Assembly (NCBI RefSeq): GCF_030936135.1
Contig: NC_082613.1
Location: 3,720,001 to 3,784,000 of the forward strand
From: Gavia stellata
Lineage: Eukaryota; Chordata; Aves; Gaviiformes; Gaviidae
Length of the DNA: 64,000 bases
Direction of reading: 5' to 3'
Part shown: positions 40,392 through 51,638 of the stretch, piece by piece
Layout: each line of letters begins with the position of its first letter
Numbering within the stretch: the stretch's first letter is position 1
Program-made: the position numbers and the translations under genes
Notes under the pieces: model-generated
The model's input: the letters and a program-made list of their open reading frames with translations, nothing else
Database searches by the model: none
Told to the model about the DNA's origin: nothing

Positions 40392-40397
40392 TTTATT
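40392..40397 (-). terminator. possible poly(A) signal of the pri-miRNA
   Basis: On the minus strand AATAAA lies about 355 bases beyond mir-133a-2. It is followed 25 bases later by the GU-rich stretch TGTGTTTTGT (40358-40367), the usual distance for a downstream cleavage element. The hexamer is frequent by chance in AT-rich DNA, so this is a candidate only. Confidence 0.3.
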
Positions 40398-40751
40398 CTT
40401 CGTTGCAGTAGATGAAACACTGAGGCACGGGGCTCCTGGGTGGGCACGAGCGAATACATATGAAAATGCACAGCATTTGCAGTTGAAATATACAGTCCTG
40501 AATTACAGCTGAAATCAATATAGAAGGACGATAGAGATTATCAATCTTGAGTGGTCTCCGTTAGGCAGAATTGACTGGCAACCACATAATGACTCAGGCT
40601 CAGCCCACCAGTTTAGAGCCCGAGTGATAGATCTGCAGATGCCAGTCATCATAATTTCCTTATCGGCAGTGTTCACGTGGCCGTTTGTCTTCTGCTACCT
40701 GAGTTGCCTTGGTCCAGTTCAAGTGTTTTATCCTCCAAGGTGCGTCTGAGA
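40398..40751. other. 3' flank of mir-133a-2, nothing else seen
   Basis: This is unique-looking sequence between the precursor and the candidate poly(A) signal. No hairpin, exon or repeat was recognised. Confidence 0.4.
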
Positions 40752-40767
40752 GATCAATGCACAGCTA

Positions 40768-40789
40768 CAGCTGGTTGAAGGGGACCAAA
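40768..40789 (-). ncRNA. mature miR-133a-3p
   Basis: The 22 bases on the 3' arm begin TTTGGTCCCC and end AACCAGCTG. The seed is TTGGTCC. This is the dominant strand of miR-133a in vertebrate muscle. It matches the known mature sequence in full as far as I can recall. Confidence 0.96.
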
Positions 40790-40804
40790 TCCATTGAACA
40801 GTTG

Positions 40805-40826
40805 ATTTGGTTCCATTTTACCAGCT
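40805..40826 (-). ncRNA. mature miR-133a-5p
   Basis: The 22 bases on the 5' arm run from AGCTGGTAAAAT to GGAACCAAAT, the known passenger or alternative strand. They pair with the 3p arm leaving the usual 2-base overhangs. Confidence 0.93.
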
Positions 40827-41749
40827 TTAGCAAAGCATTTGGCCTCATGGGCTGTGGCCAGCAAAGAGGGGAATTCCTCGGGGTCTTTTCTTTCCCAGCT
40901 GCCTGGATCTCTTCAGAACTTGCTGCCTGACGTTGCGCTGGTTCAAATGGCTTCACTTCCAGGCAGTCGGGATTTATTTAAGCTTCTTAGAGGCTATGGC
41001 TGAAGAGCGGGTCTGAATTAAAGAGGCAGGTTTAATAGCAGTGGGATAGTCTGCAGCAGTAACCACCAGCCTGGAGCATTTTTAAGCCTGATATTTGGCT
41101 CTGTCTGCTTGGAGAGCCACATTGCTATTACAGTGTGACATAAGTAAAGGGTATTGTTTTAATCCAGATACTTTAATTGTCACATCCTGCCTTCTTCCTT
41201 TCAGTGTTTTATGGTCTGCTGTCCTCCTCCATGCCCTGTGTTTCGGTATCTGAAGTGCCACCTAACACGCAGCAGCAAGTAAAGCAAAGAGATGTTCTTT
41301 GCTACGACCAGCCCAGCCCGCAGCCGAGTAACTCAGGGCTGCAGAGCTCTTCTCCCCTTGGGGCTCTCCTTGGCAAATGGGAGGGAAAAGGCTGAAATAC
41401 CCGAAATCTTTTTTAGAGGTTAGCAGACTCAGCCTCCCTACCCCGTGTTTTCTCATCTGGCATTAAAATCAGCGGTTTCAGCGGTTTTAAGATCTGCTTG
41501 AGACAAGCAATGCTTGCATTTGCCATCACCAGAAACCAAGAGGAAAGGGGTGGAAAGGAAAAGAAAGAGGGGGGGAAATGGAAAAAACATCTTTTCTTTC
41601 TTGCAATCTCATACTCAGGCCATTTGCCCCCGAAGAGCAAAAACGAGCCCCTGCCACGCCACCACTGCCCAAGCCACTCGTGCGATGGTTCGTGTTGCAG
41701 CGCTGGGGAGTTGATTTCTCCTGGAGAGCCCTGCAGCATGACCACCCCA

Positions 41750-41950
41750 CTGCTAAAAATAACTCGGTAAATCAAATTTAAAAAAATCACAGCAGCTCCG
41801 ATCATTTCTGCAGTGGGAGCCAATAAAGTCAGGCCTTTCCTTCTTAACCTAGAGCCACGCGCAGATATTGCACATTGCCATGTGCATAACCTATTTAAAG
41901 AATTTATATGCGTCATAAGGCAAAGGTGACTTTTCCCCCCTCTTCCTCGC
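41750..41950. promoter_or_regulatory. candidate enhancer upstream of mir-133a-2
   Basis: About 1 kb upstream of mir-133a-2 (minus strand) is an AT-rich block with CTATTTAAAG at 41891-41900, one base off the MEF2 consensus. Beside it is a CATGTG E-box at 41879-41884, and GCATATAAATTC lies next to both on the minus strand. In the paralogous mir-1-2/mir-133a-1 locus a MEF2-dependent muscle enhancer is known to lie between the two miRNAs, so the position is suggestive. Function here is inferred from position and motifs only. Confidence 0.35.
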
Positions 41951-42136
41951 AGCCCACCACGCTGCAAGATGATACTAGGAGAAAGCACCTGCGCTTATAA
42001 CCACTGCATGCAGACACATTGCAAGGGGGCCAGCATTATAGCTCCCCAAGAAATACAGGCTTTGCATTGCAACGGTAAGTACTGCAGATCACTTAACTGC
42101 CCAAACCCGTTACTCTAAGCTGCCTATAAATAAATG

Positions 42137-42159
42137 GAGAGAGAGAAAGAGAGAGAGAA
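42137..42159. repeat. (GA)n microsatellite
   Basis: An almost uninterrupted GA run of 23 bases with one AAA interruption. Confidence 0.9.
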
Positions 42160-45100
42160 TAGCTTTTTAAAAAGAGCTCTACAATTAATTTAATCGAGTT
42201 ATCTCTAGATACCTTTTCAAGAGACAATCAAGCCAAAGAACTAAATGGAAACTTAGACAGTGAAGACCTGGAAGTATTAAATTCATCCTTTAGTGAGTTA
42301 CAGGACGCAAAGGAAAGTAATTATTTACAGGTGACTGGGGGGAGGTGGAAGTGCCATTGGTGACCAATGCTGCGCTGAGCCTGCAAGCTAAACCCTGATG
42401 GGCCCGGGGATTTTGGGTTAGCGTGCACCAAGCTGATGAGCATTGCCACCGCGCGCTTAAAACATGCTCTGCTCCCCAGGTACGCTTGCTCTGTCCCGGT
42501 CCCGTTGATCTGGGGAGAGGCATTTGAAAGCAGTGCTGTGGGAGAGCGGTGGGGGGTTACTCTGAGCATCTTCTGCCGGGAACAAGTGCTGTCCCCACTC
42601 CCCCCAGCTTTGCTTCGGGGAGTGCCCGGGAACACATTTGAAATCAATGCGAGTCGGTGTGGATGCTCTGTAACGTTTTGTTTAAATTCTCTGCCGTGAG
42701 TTATGGGTGAGGTTTTCCCTTTTAGAAAATTAGTTTTTCTCTTCTGGATGCCATTAATCAAAACTAATGATGTCTCTCTGGTGGGGAGGCTTTCCCAGCA
42801 GCCAAGAAAGAGCAGCCCACGTTATCGGCTGGAGAGAGCTGCAACGCACGGGGGCTTGTAGCCTCCCAGCAGGGAGAGCACAGCTCTCCGCCGGCCCGGG
42901 TACCGCCAGGCTGGGCTCTGAGGCTGTACAAGCCATCCGAGCAAGATGAATTAGAGGCTTCGCTCAGACCTGTTCAAAGGTCTGAGCTCTGTTGAAGCTC
43001 CTGATCTCTCCTGCGAGGCAATGCTCATTGCCTGAATGCCTGTGGGCCCCCACCCCTGTGAAACATGGGGGTATGGGGTTAACCTCTACCTGCTCAGTGC
43101 TGCCAGGATCTGGCAGGAGAGCTTTGCCTAGCCTTACCAGGCAGGCGTTTGGCGTCGCTCTCCCATCCTGCCTATGCTGATGTTGCAAGAGCGGTCTGCC
43201 ACAGCACCATGCCCCGGGTTCAAAACCTCAACCACCCACACCACCAAATTTAGGTTTGCTGCCCAAAGCGAAGCCAGGTCCAGTCATTTCCTCATGAAAT
43301 TGGGTCTCACAGCGGAAAGGTCCTTTCTGGTTGTTCCGTCCCCAGGGCCGGGATTGGGTGCTGGTGCCACTCTCCGCAGGACCCCGCTCCAAGCCCTGCC
43401 TGCCCATCGCACTGGCGCATCCCCGAGCTGGGCAAAGCCTACGTGTGCTGCAGGACGGCATTGGAGAGCCATGGGCACACTGAGCAAACAACACTTGTTA
43501 GAGGGAAATCAAAGCCAAAATAACAAAATAAACCTGTGCATTGCTTTTCTCTCTCTGCCGACCATTGTGTAGTGCCTCTGTTCTGCTTTGGGCCCGGGTG
43601 TCAGCTCCACTGTGAATGATTACAGGCATGAGAACGGGCAAAATCCACGCATTACCCAACCACTGCCATGGCAAGTAGGATTAGTAGTAGGCAACATAAG
43701 AGGATCTGATCTATTGAAGACCTTTCCACTTTAGCCTCAATATTCTAATAAAGACGTGTTATAGACAGTACAGAAAAGCCAAAGAATTTATCAGCATTTG
43801 TCGATATTCCTAATGAAGCAGAAGATTCAACATGCAACAGAATTAGCCTACAACGAACCCTTGCATAGGGCCCATCCTTCTGAGTCCAGAAATCTCCTGC
43901 CTGTTCCAGTCCGATACCCTTTTGAGAAATGAGCTTCCCTCAAAGCCATTATCATTATAAGCTAAAAGGCCAAATGAGACAAAGTACTGTTGCTCTTCAT
44001 CTGAATAAACAAATCATTTTTAGATCAAATGCATTAACAATTTATCATCCTAAAATCCAATCAAAACGAAAAAACAACAATACAGAACATTGATTTCCTA
44101 CAGCTTTATCTTAATGAAGTGCACACTCCCTTCGTAATTAGCTTTGGAAGGGTTTTTTTCCCCTTTCCTCAAGCTAATGTGTTATTTGATTTCCGTCCAA
44201 ACGTTACTAAATTGGAGGAAATTTCCCCAAAATGAAGTGGCTTTTGATAATACAGGAAAAGGTCTACTCTCTCACTTTGCCATTTTTTCCACCAAACAAC
44301 CATACTTGTGCTGCAGATGATTCAACTTTATTGCACGGTGTCTTTGCGAGGATGCTTAAATCAATGCCACAGCTGCTGTATTCTGCACAATGTGCCATTT
44401 GTAAACCAGAAAATACAACCTCGCCGCTTTTATCCTTTTCTTTACAGACATCAAATATTAATTTAACTTATATTATTACAGGGAAAAAGTGGACTGTGTT
44501 TTATTAACATTTCTAAAATTATAGATATTCAACCCAAAAAGTAGACTGCAGACAAGGCTCGGGAGTCTTCCGCTTGGATTTTATTTGACTTAATTAAAAA
44601 GCACTCAGTTCCTTTGTGCACTAAAGTAGTTGCTGACATTGCAGTAGCCACTCAGTCTTTCAAACCAAAACTATTACCTGAACTTAATAAAGTGTCTATT
44701 TAATTTATACACCCCCATGAACTCACCTGTCTCCCACAGACACAACGCGGCTCTTTCTAATGACCAGCAAAGGCAGCAAGTTGACGGCAAACTCACCAGC
44801 ACCCCGGGGTAACTCGGCTGCCCCATAACATAATTTCCATCACCTTTTATCTGCCTTCTCTGCCGTTAATACCATGATCCAATATCCATGATTCAACGAT
44901 CCACCGCGCATTGCTGGAAACGCTTTTTGCCAGGCCACCTCTCCGTTCCTCCCCTAAATCTCTCTTTTAAATCTTTTCTTCTTTAAATTATGCTGAACAG
45001 AGGACTATTGCTTTCATCCTGCTTCACTGAGTGTTTGCTGAAATGCAAGGGCTAATTTGATAACCTGGTTTTAGTTGGATGTATTGCTGAGGTACACGGC

Positions 45101-48100
45101 AGTATCTATGACAGAGAAAAAAGCCCCAAACCCTACAATTGTCACCTTATTCCTTAGTTACACAGAAAGTCAAAAGCGACCTTATCAAAATCTTGGCTCT
45201 CAATATGCGTCTCTCTGTCTTAACCCAAATTTTGACCTTAGGCCTCCTGTGAAAATAAAAGTCCTATTTCAAGCACAGACCTGATCTGTTCTGGCAGTGC
45301 AGAGCACCGATACCTGGAGGGAGCTGCAACTGCTCTGGCTCCACGCGGGACCGAGGCGGACCCTCCAAAGCTGTTTGCCCGAAACGCAAGGCTCTGAGCA
45401 GGTCTCTGGGAGCTGCAGCTCCTAAAACCGGTGGTGGAAATAGTTGTGGGGTTGGATTTTTTGTTTTTTCAACTCACACACTCAAAAGAGAACAAAGCCG
45501 TTCCCTAATACAGTTTGTGCATTTTATGGACCAAACAATTAAATAGGTTTTAAAACATCTGCTGACTGTATAATTCCATACAGGGGAGTGTACTCAGCAT
45601 TTTTAAACAGCAACTGATACGAGATACCACTTAATAGTACAAAACACCAGCAGTCCCGTTAAAATCAATAGAAAATTAGATGCTATGAAAATGCAATATG
45701 TGCCCAATTAGTTATAATTGGAGCAAATGGTGATGCAGATAAATTCCTGGAGGAAGACATGTTTGTCCAGAACGCTCCCTGCCTGCTTTCGGCATGGCAT
45801 AGTATCGGCAGTGGTGGGCTCTGCTGTATCCTATAGCATGAATGATGATCCATCTAATACACGTATGTTAACTGTTATCTAATTATGGAGTTGCTCGGAG
45901 CCTGCAGGACTGCTTTGGTGCTCCACTGTGCGTGGTGAAAAATGATCCTCTGTCACACGGAAACCTCCCTGTTGGACTTGACAAATTATGCCAGCAAACC
46001 TGTTTAAGAACTAAAAAATCCTTGGACACGGTGACAGGCAGAGAAAGATGCTGTTTGGGGACAGTTATTTATTTATTTATCCGACGGAGTTTAAAAATTG
46101 CGGCTCAGTCCCAGGGAAATTCACTTTTTTCCCTGCCTCTCTGTTGTTATATCAGTTCAAACTCCTTCTCACTGGTTATTTTTCAGGCTTCTTTCGACTC
46201 CTAAAAACTCAGCTGCACAGCAAAACGGGAACTAGGTTATGTGATTCTAACGCTTTATTTTTAACATCTTTGGTGCAACATATTGGCCTCCTCTTTGTTT
46301 CATCTTATGACTAAAGAAAAAGAGCAAAGATCCCATAACGCAGCAGCACAAAAGGTACATCCCCAACCAAGCGTCGCTCCAACCCCTTCATGCCCTCGCA
46401 GTGCATGGAAGCACATCACTTGTGGTACAACAAACAGTGGTAATTTGGGGGGCATTTTTTCATATAAACACTATAAAGTATCAGTTATTTTATCAAAACT
46501 ATTGGCTCAGAGCTAAGAAGCAATAACTTTCTCCAGGGTTCATATTTTATTCCCATTTTAAGTTAGTAATTCCAATTATTAAAGGCTTATGGCCACAAAA
46601 AAATAGAAAAGCTCATGTTTACCCAGACCTGAAGCCTTTTTGCATTATTGGACACTGTTACTTACACTGTTAAAGGAACTGTCTCTCAAGAAAGGGGGAA
46701 AAAAAAAAAAAGATGTGGCAGCTTTCCTTTGTTACGCTGACTCAGCCGAATGGTTGAACAAGAAACGTTAAGACCCAATCCATAACTTTTGTGGCCGCTC
46801 AAAGGACGTATTCTTCCTCGACACTGATAAAAGTTTAATATGTAGTTGCCCAGGTTTTTAATAAACTTGTCAACAAAAGAGCAAGGCAAATTGATGGGGA
46901 CCTTCCCAGGAATAAATTCAGCTTCAAATAGGCCAAATGAGCGAGGAGGACAGGGAGGGGACAGCACACAGGCGACTTTTGCTGGTCTTTGCAAAAATGG
47001 CACAATAGATTTTAGTGGGTGCGTCTTACTGTCTCAAAGACAAGGCTTTAGGACAAAGCTGGCTTAATTTAAAGAGAGCGAGGTGGTGCAACGCTCCATG
47101 CATCCGAGCCCTGACACCGGTGAGGAGGGGAAGGGATAAAGCCTCTATGGAAATACCCATCTCGCCCTGCCTGCCTGTGCATCCCAGTCCCCGTCCCACA
47201 GCAGACCCACTCAGGGACAAGCTGCAGTGTCACTCCCCGCTTTTTATCCCCAATCCCCCGTTGCACATATTTCAGGCCATCCCCTCCAGGTATCGTCTGC
47301 ACAGACTTATCCCCCGCTCAGCCAGACCATCCCTGTTCCCTGCTCCATCTTTTCCCTTCAAATACTCAAGGTTGAGCTTAATTCAAGCAAAACACAGTCC
47401 TTTTCCACTGCTGTTACGGGAGCTGGATCAGGCTCCTGCAGTCTTTAGCTACACGTACCTCTCACGTATAGGGACCAGTTATATTGCATCCATGTGGATG
47501 CAAGCTACGCACAGTATCCACCTTCTGCAAGGTTAGGAGTGACATCATTGCATGAGATTCATTATTTTCTACTACCCTCAACCAACTTGGTGCCTTAAAT
47601 TATGAAGACTTGGCGAGTTTTTGTTAATTTGTTTAACCGAAGGAAACACAAATATTAAATCAGAGCTTCCAATAATCTTACTGCCAGCAAATTAACCCAC
47701 GGCGTCCCAGAAGGGGACACCAATCTCTTCATCTCAGCAACTCCTTGCAACACTTTGCTTCCTGCATCGCCAGCTCCCTCCTAACACCTTCCTTCGCTTG
47801 CACCGAACAGCTTCAGCAGCCGAAGGCCAAGCCCTGCCTCCGACATCGGGTCACTTCCCAGATTGGAAGTGCTGCCCCGGCCGTCGCGATGAACTTTATT
47901 CTTGATTGCTCTTAGGTCACTGGATTCCTGCTCCCGTAGCTTTATCCGACTCCCCAAATGCCAGGGTTAACTTGCCTATGTAAGGGCTTTGCAGGGACGG
48001 CTCCCCTCCTTACAGCTGCCGGGTGACTTCTGCGGTGGGTGGTCACGAGTCCCGCGCCTCTTGGCTGCCCAGATGCCACCTAATCCGGTCCCCCCAGAAG

Positions 48101-48255
48101 GGCAGCTGAGAATGAGCACTATTTATAGCAGCTGTTCCCCGGTCCCCCCGGGCTCATCAGTCTGCCCAGGGCTTTTTTAGATAGCGGCACAGGTCCCAGC
48201 GCAGGCCATATCTGGGCATGGCGAGGCATTTACAGACATGGCCCTGTGCTTCATG

Positions 48256-48298
48256 AAAAAAAAAAAAAGAAGGAAAAAAAAGAAAAAAAAAAAGGAAA
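48256..48298. repeat. A-rich purine tract
   Basis: A run of A with scattered G (A13-GAAGG-A8-G-A11-GG). Read on the minus strand it is a poly-T/C tract. Confidence 0.9.
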
Positions 48299-49559
48299 CC
48301 CCTGCATCTGTTTGAGATGTCAGTCGCCTTGCTTCCCCCGAGCCCCAGCGCGTAGCTTGCCTCCTGAGCACCACCAGCAATGGCTCCAAATGCTAAAACC
48401 TTCGGCTGTTACGTTCTGCTATTTTCAAGATATATCTGAGTCTGAAAGCCTTCCGCTTGTACACAAGGATCTCCGCCATCGTCTCTGCTCCTCCATACAG
48501 ACCGCTTTGCAAAAATACAAACTAAACCAGGGATGCACGCTGATGCTGGTTAAACAGTGCAAGCGAAAACGCCTTCCCAGCACCACGGGGTGCAGTTGGT
48601 CAGGAGGAGGCAGCCCCCGGGGACGCTGCTCCGCCTGCACATGCAGGTACCACCGATGCACTCATGGTCAGGCAAACCTGGGGGCCGTGCTGGCGTGGCA
48701 CAACCTCCCCGGCACCGGCAGAGCCAGCCGGCACCGCGGCACTGGGCAGTATTTTGTCCAGCTTGGCCACCAGCATCCGCAAGGCAGCAAGCGGCATCAC
48801 GGTGCCGGAGCATCTCATGGACCACATTGCCCGGCGCCTCGGCCAGGTGACGGGGCCCCTTCGCACTCCCGCTTGGCTACCCCCCAGGAAGCCACCTGAG
48901 GTCCGGTGTCGGCACCTCGCGCCCTGCACCCGCTCAGAGATGTTGGGGAGTCCAGAGAGGTCTTTGCATTTCAGCATGAGGGCAGAGGGGTCACAGTCCA
49001 GCCAGGCTGTGCCATCTCCCCAAAACACATGCTGGACACCACTGTGCAAGCCAACACCAAAGCAGAGAAGTCCTGACAAACCCAGAACGAGCTCGTCCTT
49101 GGGTAGTTGCATTAACCTGGCTTGACCTCCTCCAGCATTAGCCCCATGGTGCAAGCAACAACCTCAACAACTCCATGGCAAACACCTACTCTGCCTTTGG
49201 GGGAAACTGAGGCAGGGGAGCTACAGGACTCATCTGCAAGCCCAGCGAGCTGGCAGTGCAGCCCGTGCCCTCAGATCCCATCCTTGGAGCACGCACCTGC
49301 TCTCACCGTGACCCCCCGCATCCCAAAGGGAAAGCATCTAGCAGCATCGCTGCCCGCTTGGCTGAGGTCAAGAGCAACTTCAGCGTCAAACGTTAAACCT
49401 GGTGTCTTCTCTGGGAGGGAATCGCAAGTGCAGTACTTAAATCAGCCCTGGGCTTTCAGGGGAGGGATCCGAGCTGAAGAGCGAGGATATTTCTCTTGCG
49501 AGGAACACACCACCCCCTCGCCCACAGTCACTGCTAAGTGCAAGATGTGGTGAAAGTCT

Positions 49560-49569
49560 TTAAAAATAG
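49560..49569. promoter_or_regulatory. MEF2 consensus site
   Basis: TTAAAAATAG fits YTAWWWWTAR exactly. It lies between the two muscle miRNAs, 4 kb downstream of mir-1-1. A 10-base degenerate motif occurs often by chance, so only its location makes it interesting. Confidence 0.3.
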
Positions 49570-50326
49570 ATATATTCCCAAGCAATTCATGCCGCTTGCA
49601 TCTGGCAGGGCAAACCTAGCATGGAAGCTCTTGCTTACTGTCTAAAAAGGATCGTTAGCAGCTCGAGGCTCATGCAACCTTGACTCTCTTCTCCTCTCTT
49701 CAGGGCCTTCTCTTGTTCTTGGCCTAAACCAGTCCTGGGAAACACAAGGGAAGCCCTGCCCAGCTAGGCTGGTGTCAAAGGCAGGAAAAGATACTGCAGT
49801 GCAGTGCTGATCTCTTCTGCAATCGGACGTGCAGACTAGCCCGAATGCTGAGTCAGCACAATTTCTTTTTTGATTGGTTGATCTGAGTAACATACTTTCA
49901 ATGTATGCTAAAGGGGCAGCAATTAATACATTTTCCCCCTTTCCCCACCTTTTCAAACCGCTTCGAATCGAATGCACAAATCTCACCCCCAAAGTCACTC
50001 TCTGGTCCTAAATATTCTGAGGCTCTTCCATCTTTAATTTAGGGCATTAAAAAAAAAAAATTTGCAATCTAAGCGATGCTCACTTTGATCGACTTGTGCT
50101 GCTGCAGCTAAAATATCTGTCCTGCAGGTCAATCTAATCATGCTTAATAGCAGTTTATTCTTCAACGCAACATTTTTCACGTTGGGTCGACAGTTTTAAA
50201 TGAGATTGCTGATGCACCCCTTTACTAATGCTTTTACCAGGGCCAGCACATCCCTTGAAATACTTGTGCAATAAAATGCTTTATTGCTCTTGATGAATGC
50301 ACTATTAAACTTGAATTGCAAACATG

Positions 50327-50346
50327 CCCCCCCCCTTTTTTTTTTT
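50327..50346. repeat. C9 T11 homopolymer run
   Basis: Nine C followed by eleven T, a pyrimidine run on the plus strand. Length is likely to vary between individuals and assemblies. Confidence 0.9.
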
Positions 50347-51348
50347 CCCAAAGAGTGTACTGGAATTTATGGGACCACCTGTCTTCCAATATTAAGTAAT
50401 AGTAACAACAGTAATAATAGATCATCAACATAACAAACACACAAAACTAAAAAAAAAGACCCACCAGGGAAACCCGCATGGCACAAATTCGTCCCTGTGC
50501 TCTCATGTGCATGTGCAAAATATCCATCTTATACCTGCCGGTAGTTCCGCTCACATGCGGAGAATTCATCTCCAGAACGGCTGGATTTTGTGAGGCATAG
50601 AATAGAAAAATTTAACTAATTTGGTCCACTGGATTTATGGCTTTTACAATTCTCAAAGCTCCTGTTTCTGCGCCTGGCACTGCACAGTCCTCGCTTTGCA
50701 GGATGGATGGGCGCATCCGAGCATCCCGGCACTGATGCACGCAGCGGATCCAGCACCGTGCCCGCGACGGCGCTCAAGGCTGGGAGATGCTCACCAGTTT
50801 ATAAAGAGCGAAAGAGAACTGGCTTAATTTTAGCTACCAAATAGAGTGGATTTAGTGCAATATAACGCTCACAGTTTTAATCCAAATAGGTAAAAAAGGG
50901 AAGAGGAGCTGCCATCCAGCAAAAGAACAATGCAAACTGGTTGCTGAAGGCCTGCAGCCATCATCTGCTTCCATCGGCGCCAACAGCAAGGGGCTGCCGT
51001 GGCTCTGGGGGGGCCACGCAGACACTCCCCATTTTGTTTTTAACATCATCCAAGCCCGGGTGCCTCGGGACATGTGCCACGGCGAAGCCTCCCCTGCCAC
51101 CTCCGCTCCCATGCTGCGAGACAGCGCTCAGAATTATAGCTTTGAAAATATTTACATAAAAAATAAATCTGAGCACTTAGTGACTTCCTAAAGTTAGCAA
51201 TTCCATGTGATTAACAAGTGTATTAATTCAGAAGGGGGGGAAGGAGATAAAAATTGCATTAGGAATGCAGGTATCTACTGTAAATCAGACCACGAGCACC
51301 TTCACGAGAGCAGCGCACAGCAGCACTGGAGTTTTAGTGAAAACTGGG

Positions 51349-51350
51349 CT
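51349..51350 (-). other. candidate splice acceptor after the C/T tract
   Basis: On the minus strand the tract ends CTTCCTCAG|CCCAGTTTTC, a consensus acceptor with the exon starting at 51348. No other AG occurs on that strand for about 350 bases upstream, an unusually long AG exclusion zone. It sits between mir-1-1 and mir-133a-2, so an exon of the host RNA could begin here. I could not identify a matching downstream donor with confidence. Confidence 0.3.
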
Positions 51351-51638
51351 GAGGAAGGAAAGAAAGGGAAGAAAAAATGAAAAATGAAAAATAAAAAAGA
51401 AAAGAAGAGGAGAGAGGAAAAGAAGAGGAGAGAGGAAAAAAGGAGGAGAGAGGAAAAAAGGAGGAGAGAGGAAAAAAGAGGAGAGAGGAAAAAACAGGAG
51501 AGAGGAAAAAGAAAAAAGAAAAAAGAAAAGAGAAAAAAGAAAAAAGAAAAGAGAAAAAAGAAAAAAGAAAAAAGAAGAAAAAAGAAGAAAAGCAAGAAAA
51601 AGACAAGGAAAGAAGGGAGAAGGAAAGGGAGAAAAGGT
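51351..51638. repeat. long polypurine tract with GAGGAGAGAGGAAAAAAG units
   Basis: Nearly 290 bases are almost wholly A and G on the plus strand. The left half repeats a unit of about 18 bases (GAGGAGAGAGGAAAAAAG), and the right half repeats AAAAAAGAAAAG-like units. The mirror symmetry and purine bias make triplex (H-DNA) formation plausible. On the pri-miRNA strand it is an unbroken C/T tract. The frames open across it on both strands are by-products of the repeat. Confidence 0.92.

Larger units (their letters stand above)
40752..40843 (-). ncRNA. MIR133A2: microRNA precursor mir-133a-2
   Basis: Read on the minus strand, this 92-base segment folds as the miR-133a hairpin. The 5' arm is AGCTGGTAAAATGG followed by AACCAAAT, the loop is CAACTGTTCAATGG, and the 3' arm is TTTGGTCCCCTTC followed by AACCAGCTG. 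The base of the stem (GCCAAATGCTTTGCTA at the 5' side, AGCTGTGCATTGATC at the 3' side) matches the mir-133a-2 paralogue rather than mir-133a-1. miR-133a is expressed in heart and skeletal muscle, where it restrains SRF and other regulators, favouring myoblast proliferation and limiting cardiac growth. It is processed by Drosha and Dicer from the same primary transcript as mir-1-1, 12.7 kb upstream. Compared with my recollection of the human gene, the loop has two changes and the base just before the 5' arm is A, not G. The mature arms are unchanged. Confidence 0.97.

Noticed and set aside
41413..41988. 191-codon minus frame between the miRNAs
   Set aside because: It overlaps open plus frames and the AT-rich candidate enhancer, with no recognisable domain.
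47015..47536. 173-codon plus frame
   Set aside because: It runs antisense to the inferred miRNA transcript and has a proline/serine-rich composition typical of GC-rich noncoding DNA, with no homology I recognise.
48246..48899. 217-codon plus frame starting in a poly-lysine stretch
   Set aside because: The start is made by an A-rich repeat, the minus strand is open over the same GC-rich DNA, and no family or splice signal supports it.
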